Part shown: in pieces, positions 26,001-31,645 of the stretch
How positions within the stretch are numbered: position 1 is the stretch's first letter
How the letters are laid out: each line of letters begins with the position of its first letter
NCBI GenBank assembly: GCA_964428355.1
Contig: CAYRYU010000032.1
Span: 1-64,000, forward strand
DNA length: 64,000 bases
Direction: 5' to 3'
Source: CAYRYU01 sp964428355
GTDB lineage: Bacteria; Muiribacteriota; Ozemobacteria; Ozemobacterales; Ozemobacteraceae
Notes under the pieces: model-generated
What the model saw: the letters and a program-made list of their open reading frames with translations, nothing else
What the model was told of the DNA's origin: nothing
Databases searched by the model: none
Program-made: the position numbers and the translations under genes

Positions 26001-26078
26001 GGGAAATCCGGTCAGGAACAGGACGATAACGATGATCCTGCCGTACGAAACCGTGAAGTTCTGGCTTGGAACTCCCAT
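23019..26078 (-). CDS. Membrane SpoIIE/RsbU-type PP2C phosphatase with two sensor modules
   Basis: This 1019-residue protein has four predicted transmembrane helices bounding two extracytoplasmic segments: TM1 about residue 13, TM2 about 300, TM3 about 340 and TM4 near 680. A HAMP-like segment follows (PISDLSVGVSAVREKRFDHR), then a PP2C-type phosphatase of the SpoIIE family. Metal-binding motifs SELGGDYFDY, GDVTGHGVPAAL and SDGMVEAWPG are intact. Such enzymes dephosphorylate STAS antagonists, and a STAS gene lies divergently 66 bp away. A 6-residue tandem repeat (VAFDPN) is inserted in a loop between the first two catalytic motifs. No RsbW-type kinase is seen in the window. Confidence 0.88.
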   Translation of the reverse strand: MGVPSQNFTVSYGRIIVIVLFLTGFPLLCSFLALDYLGELKSRNLLETRFQELDEVLWALQPWSDPERFLLKSLRGVGRRVETRCRTVKAAWATLKRLGRMYPGLFSFVLFDENGKALAQTEPQRSRRIGGTLARRLRDVRSGKPVKFKDLGGIPDSYLGVVGPRPSLENGLSLYKTSSGPKNSWFFHSHGPRFSFFAFIHRQGLPPMVGLRRKVFLDAGRNSLRLVDMEGRRMIGTGTGIGGSPAVGTPFDEDLKYVLSRFEREPTSHFRAGERLWSVLMLDPRFRLVCSAKDDTDLDSRSLKRAHAVVSLSVLLLVLGTTFSVLRNGRIPYVSLRRKLGAVFLLSAGLPLGMLGFIALAYVEERREGLMQEAKRQSLETLRSFDSKAPIANHLCQSRLKQILGEVRGREKADLDNLITELRKFRKDFLCNSIRVTASDSRQVFSTSSRKAEKNEGRIYQDLLTKVLQHINPDLRKKGDRKSLEADLFISSITGKESGEIINDLTTRFGEILPLDLGPLHAFLFMDVIYGPGNEPDFLVSGKWKEGDLHAVYFRRALPAHLSLDGSGMLVVNMVPERVRYIPKRYPGQRRTLPVGKRIDLVHYRSATVMEPIMEAFVRDLLRSPRTRHRTLFVNGRTCTVTAFPGQVLRNDLLIRYSPQEPILAEIRIIRTFVLGFGLLTLLFTGGLGRLLAAKVLSPISDLSVGVSAVREKRFDHRIPDQDPDELGDLASLFNRMIESLEEVDTARQVQAQLFPLAPLIAGEFIVNGLSRSASELGGDYFDYLWIGSPAAMFDPNVAFDPNVAFDPNVAFDANVASGSASPAGSGNLLVLVGDVTGHGVPAALVMAMSKAIVVSSLKAGASPGDVLQRLNLVLYETVYSRSKLNLTLCLAFVDIATGECLVHGCGHPYPFRQRADGSMEMLNLPGIALGIRPQIKKLGTAKISLAHGERLFLYSDGMVEAWPGEAKDRRFSSFGDYLSRRPRLPATEAPADFMNNHPFWTTGERQPDDFTIVVVERK
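23629..23703 (-). repeat. 18-bp in-frame tandem repeat inside the phosphatase domain
   Basis: About four head-to-tail copies of an 18-bp unit encode FDPNVA (three identical copies and one with a single change, FDANVA). They lie between the GGDYFD and GDVTGHG motifs, so copy changes alter loop length without shifting frame. Confidence 0.8.
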
Positions 26079-26088
26079 CGTGATGACA

Positions 26089-26094
26089 AGTATA
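26089..26094 (-). promoter_or_regulatory. Minus-10 element of the SpoIIE phosphatase gene
   Basis: TATACT on the minus strand lies only 10 nt before the ATG at 26078, preceded by TG. No good -35 is seen at 16-18 bp, so an extended or activated promoter would give a leader of about 3 nt. Confidence 0.4.
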
Positions 26095-26107
26095 CACCAC
26101 CGTGTGT

Positions 26108-26136
26108 TTGCAAATTGTGCAACCCCGGACTACAAT
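26108..26136 (+). promoter_or_regulatory. Promoter of the STAS gene, leaderless
   Basis: TTGCAA (26108-26113) and TACAAT (26131-26136) are 17 bp apart. The predicted start point is at or within 2-3 nt of the ATG at 26145, implying a leaderless transcript. Confidence 0.55.
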
Positions 26137-26144
26137 TTCCGGAG

Positions 26145-26501
26145 ATGAACGCGCCGAACCCCTCCACGATCCAAATTATCGAACAGGAATCAGCCCTTGT
26201 CGTCGAAATATCAGGATATTTCGATGGGAAGGCCGGGGCGGAGCTCACCGGCCAGCTTGCACCTTTTTTGAAGGCGGGCCGGAAATTCGTCGTGATCGAC
26301 CTGGTCACCTGTGACCTTCTGAACAGCCCTGGAGTCACCGCTCTTCTCGAACTCTCGATAAAGATCACCGAGGATTTCCTGGGAAAACTGATCATCTGCG
26401 GATCCAACCCCCTGATGAACGAGGTGTTCACCATGGCCGGGGTCTTCCCCATTGCCGATCGCGTTCCCGACCGTGCCTCGGCCCTGAAACTCCGGCCCTG
26501 A
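26145..26501 (+). CDS. STAS-domain anti-sigma-factor antagonist
   Basis: The 118-residue protein is a single STAS domain (SpoIIAA/RsbV type): beta-strand ALVVEISGYFD, strand KFVVIDLVTCDLLNSPG with the phosphorylatable Ser61, then LLELSIKITEDFLGKLIICG. In partner switching the dephosphorylated antagonist binds an anti-sigma kinase and frees a sigma factor. The divergent SpoIIE-type phosphatase is its likely activator. ATG 26145 is chosen over a far-upstream in-frame start because it sits 9 nt after a good -10 element. Confidence 0.9.
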   Translation: MNAPNPSTIQIIEQESALVVEISGYFDGKAGAELTGQLAPFLKAGRKFVVIDLVTCDLLNSPGVTALLELSIKITEDFLGKLIICGSNPLMNEVFTMAGVFPIADRVPDRASALKLRP

Positions 26502-26577
26502 CCCCTGAGGGGCAACCACCGATTCCTTCCGGGGAGGGTTCTGATGTTTCCCCGAAAACAGGCCGTTCAACCATTCT

Positions 26578-27260
26578 TCAAAGGAGCTCCGAAGGGCGTC
26601 CAACGTTGGGAAGCCTTCCCTTCCAGGGTTCGGGTTGATGAACCAACGCTCCCATTCCTTGATCTGGTCGAACTGGAAAGTAGTCTCCGTCGCTTTCGCG
26701 GTCGAAGGGTCGTTCCATTCGTTGATTGCGGTAATCCCCAGGCATCTCCAGACGGGAGAGAACCACGTCCACCGGCCGACGGATCAGGTCATGANNNNNN
26801 NNNNNNNNNNNNNNNNNNNNNNNNNNNNNNNNNNNNNNNNNNNNNNNNNNNNNNNNNNNNNNNNNNNNNNNNNNNNNNNNNNNNNNNNNNNNNNAGGCAT
26901 CTCCAGACGGGAGAGAACCACGTCCACCGGCCGACGGATCAGGTCATGAACCGAATCCATCCAACGGCTTCCGGGGGGAATGAAAGGGATTCCAAGCGAA
27001 AGCAGGAGGAATAGTTGTGGAAATGCGGTGGCGAGGTTCTCGAGTTCGAAGGGGAGTGCACCGAGGCCCTTGAGCAGGAGGTCGATATCCTGCTCCACTC
27101 CCAGACGGAAAACCGCCTTCCGATGATGATGGGGGAGAAACCGCCAGAATCGTTGCCAGAGGTCCCGTGCAAAAGGATCAGCCCGGAAGGTCTCGGTTTC
27201 CATGCCCTTGGTTTCTTGGGGCCCGAAAAGATCGGCGCTGGCAGTATCGATCAGGGACAA
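26578..27260 (-). CDS. Unknown protein, interrupted by an artefactual assembly gap
   Basis: The minus-strand frame reads through a 100-N gap (26795-26894). The 55 bp on each side of the gap are identical (26740-26794 and 26895-26949). Collapsing the duplicate restores one open frame that ends at the TGA at 26578-26580; without collapse the frame shifts. The restored product is about 156 residues from ATG 27203 or about 175 from TTG 27260. It has strong GC3 codon bias, a helical core (DLLLKGLGALPFELENL, AFPQLFLLLSLGIPF) and no recognised domain. It is divergent from the vWA gene and could belong to that neighbourhood. Confidence 0.55.
26795..26894. other. Assembly gap (100 N) flanked by a 55-bp duplicate
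   Basis: Exactly 100 Ns are flanked by the same 55 bp on both sides. A k-mer-length overlap left unmerged by a scaffolder gives this pattern, so the gap probably contains no missing sequence. Confidence 0.9.
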
Positions 27261-27294
27261 TCCGAGGTTTTCCCGCGGAATCGAAATTGAGAAT

Positions 27295-27384
27295 CGCCGA
27301 AAACGGCGGGAAAATCACCCGAAAATTGCGAAAGACATTTCTCCCCGGCGGTGCGTAATCCCTCCGCCGCCGAAAAATCGGCGG
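27295..27384. promoter_or_regulatory. Pair of similar inverted repeats upstream of the vWA gene
   Basis: CGCCG-AAAA-CGGCG (27295-27308) and CCGCCG-AAAAAT-CGGCGG (27367-27384) share half-sites and an A-rich centre. They lie in the 138-bp gap between the unknown divergent gene and the vWA gene. The first overlaps a weak promoter candidate (TTGAGA 27287-27292, 17 bp, GAAAAT 27310-27315). They could be operators for the triad; the second could also fold in the mRNA just before the ribosome site. Confidence 0.45.
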
Positions 27385-27398
27385 GGAAGGAGGAGAGC

Positions 27399-28100
27399 AT
27401 GAGCACCCATGACCGGAGCCCTGCCCTGCTCGAAGCGAACATCGATTTCGCGAAGAACCCCCAGCCCAAGTGCCCGGTGACCATAGCTTTCGATCTCTCC
27501 GGAAGCATGGCCGATGATGACAAATTCGATCCCATGGTTAGTGCCTTCAAGGAGAGTTTCCTTCCCAGTTTCGCCCTGGATATCCTGGCCCGGATGAGGG
27601 TCGACCTCAGCCTGGTCGGGTTCAATGGAGTCGTTCGCGTGATCCGGGAGTTCGGACCGATCGACGGGCTGTCTCCCAATTTTCCCAGGCCTTCGGGACT
27701 CACCGCCCTCGGCCGGGGAATCCTCCACTCGGTGGATCACACGGTCAACAGGCTCCAGCAGTGTCAAAGGCTTGGAATCCCCCTGTTTCGGGGAATGGTT
27801 GTCGCCCTGACCGACGGGATGCCCGAGGGACCGGGGGAGACCGCGGCCCTGCACGAGCAGGTCCGGCAAAGGATCAGACAGGTCGAGGAGCAGAAACTCC
27901 TGCGGGTCTTTCTGATCGGTGTCGACCACGCTGACATGGACTTCCTCAATCGCATGTCCTTCAGGGGTGCGAAACTTCTCAGGGGATTCGATTTCAAGGC
28001 ACTCTTCGAGTGGCTTTCCGTTTCCCTTCAGAACCTTTCCCACTCGGATCCCGGAAACAAGGATGCCCGAGTGGTCGCAAAGGTGCAATGGGACTCCTGA
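27399..28100 (+). CDS. TerY/YegL-like vWA-domain protein
   Basis: The 233-residue protein is a single von Willebrand A domain with an intact MIDAS: DLSGS (Asp32, Ser34, Ser36), a TALGRG threonine loop and ALTDGMPEG. YegL/TerY proteins bind divalent metal and partner proteins. ATG 27399 follows AAGGAGG by 7 nt; the longer open frame to 27351 overlaps an inverted repeat. With the PP2C phosphatase and kinase that follow, it forms the vWA-phosphatase-kinase triad known from E. coli YegL-YegK-YegI and from TerY-P loci linked to tellurite-resistance and stress systems. Confidence 0.88.
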   Translation: MSTHDRSPALLEANIDFAKNPQPKCPVTIAFDLSGSMADDDKFDPMVSAFKESFLPSFALDILARMRVDLSLVGFNGVVRVIREFGPIDGLSPNFPRPSGLTALGRGILHSVDHTVNRLQQCQRLGIPLFRGMVVALTDGMPEGPGETAALHEQVRQRIRQVEEQKLLRVFLIGVDHADMDFLNRMSFRGAKLLRGFDFKALFEWLSVSLQNLSHSDPGNKDARVVAKVQWDS

Positions 28101-28173
28101 AACCATTTTCGGGGTCATGTGCTGACAGGGCTTTCCGGGACCCGGGAAACCTCCGGGACCGAAGGAGGGACGG

Positions 28174-28932
28174 ATGCATTGGAAGACGATCGGAGCTGCG
28201 ATCAGAGGGAGAGCCCATCACCGGCGTGGGCTTCCCTGCCAGGACGCTTTCAACTTTGCCATCCAAGGAAAATACTGGATTGGAGCGGTGGCCGATGGGG
28301 CCGGATCAGCCCGGTTTTCCCGGACGGGGGCCAGGTTCGCGGTCCTCTCGACCGTCAGAGGCATGGCCTCGGCAATCGCAAAAGCCCCCGAAGCGCCATG
28401 GGAGCAGTTGCAACGCCAGATGGCATGGCAGGTGTTTGTCGCAAGGGCAACGCTTCTGGATGCCGCTCGCCGCGAACACCTTCCGTGCTCGGCTTACGCG
28501 ACGACTCTGCAGCTGGTGGTGGCTTCACCCGGGATAACCCTGGGTGCCCAGATCGGTGACGGAGCCACGATCGTGGGAACGAGCGACGGGGCATTCCACA
28601 CCCTCACGTCTCCGAAGAAAGGTGTCTTCTACAACATGACCACATTCCTGACCGATCCCAAGCCGAGTCTCGTTTTCCGAAAGATCCGGCAACCTGGCCT
28701 TTCCCGGATCGGGATGATCACCGATGGTCTGGAACTCGCTTCCCTTGAACACCCCGGATACACCCCTTTCGGACCCTTCTTCGGTCCCATGTTCGCTTTT
28801 CTTGAAAACTCGAAGGATACGGCGGAAGCCAACTCCGTTCTCCGGCGGTTTCTGGTGTCGAACGAGTCGCTGGGAAGAATTACCGATGACGACCTCACCC
28901 TGGTAATGACATCCCTGGAGGGAAAAGAATGA
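28174..28932 (+). CDS. PP2C-family phosphatase of the vWA-kinase triad (YegK/PphC-like)
   Basis: The 252-residue protein is a compact PP2C with CQDAF (Gln23, Asp24), AVADGAGSA (metal-binding Asp41-Gly42), AQIGDGA, MITDGLE and a terminal DDDLTLVM. It presumably reverses phosphorylation by the adjacent kinase. The ATG shares 4 nt with the kinase start at its other end, and 73 nt separate it from the vWA gene. Assignment to the YegK/PphC subgroup rests on size and gene order. Confidence 0.87.
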   Translation: MHWKTIGAAIRGRAHHRRGLPCQDAFNFAIQGKYWIGAVADGAGSARFSRTGARFAVLSTVRGMASAIAKAPEAPWEQLQRQMAWQVFVARATLLDAARREHLPCSAYATTLQLVVASPGITLGAQIGDGATIVGTSDGAFHTLTSPKKGVFYNMTTFLTDPKPSLVFRKIRQPGLSRIGMITDGLELASLEHPGYTPFGPFFGPMFAFLENSKDTAEANSVLRRFLVSNESLGRITDDDLTLVMTSLEGKE

Positions 28933-30053
28933 CGGGGGGTCTGATTTCCCTGGCTGGGACACGGCCGATTTCCCTGGGTCCCAGGCTCGATGGGGGCGGC
29001 GAGGGAGATATCCATCCGGTCGAAGGGATGCCCGGATTTCTTGCCAAGGTCTACAAAACTCCGTTGAACCCTTCAAAAGCCTCCAAGATCCTTGCGATGA
29101 CCGCGATGGCGCACCCCTGCGAGAATCCCGGAATCCGACTCGCCTGGCCGATCGATGCACTCATAACCAATCAGGGTGAGGTCAAGGGAATCGTCATGCG
29201 TCAGATGATCGGCAGACGGATCGTCGAGCTGTTTTCCCCGGTGGGCCGGGAAACGGGATTCCCCGGCGTCGGATCGCGCTCCCACTACCTCATCGCGCAC
29301 CTTCTTTGTTCAGGGATCGCCGCCCTCCACGCCTTGGGCGTGGTTCTGGGGGACATCAGCGAATCCAACTTCCTGGTCTCGGTTTCGGATGGAGGAAAAT
29401 CTCTTTGCATCTGCTTTCTGGATTGTGATTCCTTCCAATACACGATTGCGGGCCGGTGCCATCCCTGCGAGGTGGGTAGGGAAGAATTCCTTCCGCCCGA
29501 AGTCCAGGGAACCGTGATTCGGAAAATGGAACCATCCCAGGACGCGTTCTCCCTCGCGGTACTGCTGTATCTGCTTTTCAATGAGGGGTTTCACCCGTTT
29601 TCCGGGGTCTGGAGCGACCACGCCGCCTCAGAAATCGGGTTTTGCATTAGGCAGGGGGCCTTTTCCCAGAATTCGAATCCCTGGATCCGGCCGAGCCCTT
29701 TGAGTCCCCCATTTTCGGCGCTCCCGGAGCCGCTTGTGCGTGAGTTTCGACGCGCTTTCGGGGAGGGATGGTCCCAGCCGGCGTTGCGTCCCACGCCCGT
29801 CGATTGGATTCTGGCCCTGGACCAGGCAATCGCCGGGCTGGTGGTCTGTGGGAACAACCCGCTGCACCATTTCTCCCGGAACAACAAAACATGCCCCTAT
29901 TGCGACCGGCGAACCCGTCTCGGATTTGACCCGTTCCCGGCCGCGGGAACAACGAAACCCCCAAGATCAGGAAAGGCCGCCTGCCCGGGGGAGACGCTTT
30001 GGGAACCCCGGGCACTCCGGGGACTTTTCCGAAAAAAAAAACGAAAGCCTTGA
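28929..30053 (+). CDS. YegI-like protein kinase with C-terminal zinc ribbon
   Basis: The 374-residue protein has a kinase fold: a Gly-rich loop (LDGGGEGDIH, residues 20-29), Lys40 in LAKVYK, a catalytic loop LGDISESN (Asp142, Asn147) and an Asp167-Ser-Phe motif in the DFG position. After the C-lobe comes a short zinc-ribbon motif HHFSRNNKTCPYC, typical of triad kinases, then a basic tail. The start overlaps the phosphatase stop by 4 nt (ATGA). It should phosphorylate a protein target; the vWA protein or the downstream sigma/NACHT components are candidates only. Confidence 0.85.
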   Translation: MTGGLISLAGTRPISLGPRLDGGGEGDIHPVEGMPGFLAKVYKTPLNPSKASKILAMTAMAHPCENPGIRLAWPIDALITNQGEVKGIVMRQMIGRRIVELFSPVGRETGFPGVGSRSHYLIAHLLCSGIAALHALGVVLGDISESNFLVSVSDGGKSLCICFLDCDSFQYTIAGRCHPCEVGREEFLPPEVQGTVIRKMEPSQDAFSLAVLLYLLFNEGFHPFSGVWSDHAASEIGFCIRQGAFSQNSNPWIRPSPLSPPFSALPEPLVREFRRAFGEGWSQPALRPTPVDWILALDQAIAGLVVCGNNPLHHFSRNNKTCPYCDRRTRLGFDPFPAAGTTKPPRSGKAACPGETLWEPRALRGLFRKKKRKP

Positions 30054-30235
30054 ACGGATTCCCATGCCTTGGAACAGGATGAACTTGAGCTTGGAAACGG
30101 CCGCGCCCCAACTCTGGAAACAACTCCCCTTTCCGGATGGACTCTCCCCGAAGCTTCAAGGAGGAACCAGATGAGATGGAATGAAAAAAACCGCACTGAA
30201 TACCACGATTGCGGGATCCGGACGATTTCCGCCGA

Positions 30236-30264
30236 TTGCCCGGCTCCTTCCCGAATGCTATACT
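30236..30264 (+). promoter_or_regulatory. Sigma70-type promoter before the second ECF sigma gene
   Basis: TTGCCC (30236-30241) and TATACT (30259-30264) are 17 bp apart. Transcription would begin near 30271, inside the longer alternative frame of the sigma gene, which argues for the GTG start at 30324 and for separate expression from the triad. Confidence 0.5.
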
Positions 30265-30323
30265 TTCCCGTGGGTGCCTCCAGGCGCGCCACGAGAGCCC
30301 CGAATTGCCAGGGGGGGAGATCG

Positions 30324-30941
30324 GTGGAACGGAACAGTTTCGGCTTCGACATTCGGAAATTCGAAGTTTTTGTCTCCAAGTTTTTGCCCAAACTTACGGG
30401 GTATCTCAGGGGATATCGAAGCCTTTCTCTCCAGGACGTGGAAGATATTGTGAATGAGACTTTCACCCGGGTGTGGGACCATTTCGACCCATGTCGGCAT
30501 AATGCGAGTTTGAAGGGACTTTCGATCAAGATTGCGAAAAACCTTTCTTTCGATTGCCTTCGAAAGAAAAGAAGAAAACCCAGGACCGTTCCACTTCTCG
30601 CCCAGCCAGACAAAGACCCCGCGCTTTCATCCGATAAGGAGAACCCGGAAGTGAGTGTTTTGGAGCAGGAACGGGAAACCGCGAGAAAAGCCTTTTTCGA
30701 TCGATGCAAACTCTCTCCAAGGGAAGAGAAAGTGTATTCCAGGCACCTCGATAGAATGAAACCCGCCAAGATTGCCGAAGACCTCGGCTTGACTCCCAGG
30801 CAGGTCACCCAAGCCCTGTTTCGGGCAAATAGAAAAGTGGCCCGAGTGGGGAAGGAACTCTTCAAAACGACCCCTGGCGACCACCCTGCCCCCCAATTCC
30901 TTTCCGGGGAACCCCCCCGAGACTGCGAGGACGAACCATGA
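30324..30941 (+). CDS. ECF-like sigma factor of the Lon-NACHT operon
   Basis: From GTG 30324 the protein has 205 residues: sigma region 2 (LTGYLRGYRSLSLQDVEDIV, NETFTRVWDHFDP and AKNLSFDCLRKKRRK) and region 4 (LSPREEKVYSRHL, KIAEDLGLTPRQVTQALFRA). GTG is preceded by GGGGGGAGA and lies downstream of a good promoter. An alternative ATG at 30171, with a perfect AAGGAGG 6 nt before it, would add 51 residues of non-sigma-like sequence. The stop overlaps the next start by 4 nt. Its targets are unknown, perhaps its own operon. Confidence 0.82.
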   Translation: MERNSFGFDIRKFEVFVSKFLPKLTGYLRGYRSLSLQDVEDIVNETFTRVWDHFDPCRHNASLKGLSIKIAKNLSFDCLRKKRRKPRTVPLLAQPDKDPALSSDKENPEVSVLEQERETARKAFFDRCKLSPREEKVYSRHLDRMKPAKIAEDLGLTPRQVTQALFRANRKVARVGKELFKTTPGDHPAPQFLSGEPPRDCEDEP

Positions 30942-31645
30942 GAAAATCTGGAGAGCACAATCCGCCCGAAATCTTCCACATGCCTGAAAGTTGCGAGGAG
31001 TCCCGGGATGCGATAAGCCACAAGCTGATCGAGGGGGGAGAAGCCTTGCTTTCGTCCATTCCGCAAAAATGCTTCGACCATTTCGCTTCCTGCGAAGGGT
31101 GCCGGAATTGGGCTTTCGAAACGCTCAAGATCAACCTGGCGAAGCCGCGAAAAGGCTTCCCCATCCGCCCCGAAACCAGCAGGAAGATCGTTCAGGGACT
31201 CACCGATCTCCTTCTTTCCAGGTGGCCGGCATTTTTCCAGGGCCAGGTCGAAAACCAGGAAATGATCAATTCCCTCAACAAGCTCCTTGGAGAAATGAAG
31301 GCGGAAATGGACGGCCAACGCGAACCCGCGAACGAAACATCGCACGTCCTTGCAGCCAGCACTGACAGGAGTTTCGAAGTCATCCGGGAACTTCTCGAAA
31401 GGGTTTCCCACACCGGCGGATCGGGCTTCACTCTCCTCCCCGGGCTTTCGGGGATGAAATCAGGTCCATTCGAGCTGGGATGGACACCTCCCGGGAGGGC
31501 GGACCTCATCCTTCTCGATGAAAAGGGTCTCGAGGTGGAAAGACTTGAATGCGACAGCACCGGGAGGATCCTTCTCGATCCCGGGAACCCGATCTGGAAA
31601 GAGGTCGTTTCCCTGAGGTTCATCCCGGTCTGGCTGGATGACTGA
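30938..31645 (+). CDS. Soluble zinc-finger (ZAS-like) protein, putative anti-sigma
   Basis: The 235-residue protein follows the sigma gene with an ATGA overlap. Its N-terminus carries H48-x3-C52-x2-C55 (DHFASCEGC), the ZAS/HC2 anti-sigma signature. A helical middle (about 65-140) and a beta-rich C-terminal domain (about 150-235, with GWTPPGRADLILLDEKG) follow; no transmembrane helix is seen, unlike the membrane anti-sigma near 18 kb. The gene overlaps the next by 8 nt. A cytosolic anti-sigma regulated by the downstream protease is the simplest idea, not shown by sequence. Confidence 0.7.
   Translation: MRKSGEHNPPEIFHMPESCEESRDAISHKLIEGGEALLSSIPQKCFDHFASCEGCRNWAFETLKINLAKPRKGFPIRPETSRKIVQGLTDLLLSRWPAFFQGQVENQEMINSLNKLLGEMKAEMDGQREPANETSHVLAASTDRSFEVIRELLERVSHTGGSGFTLLPGLSGMKSGPFELGWTPPGRADLILLDEKGLEVERLECDSTGRILLDPGNPIWKEVVSLRFIPVWLDD

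Noticed and set aside
26544..27014. Plus-strand frames running across the N gap
   Set aside because: They depend on translating Ns; the minus frame is continuous after collapsing the duplicated 55 bp and has better codon use.
29897..31411. Minus-strand frame of 504 codons opposite the sigma/ZAS genes
   Set aside because: Ser/Arg-rich product; the plus strand has sigma-factor motifs and ATGA couplings.
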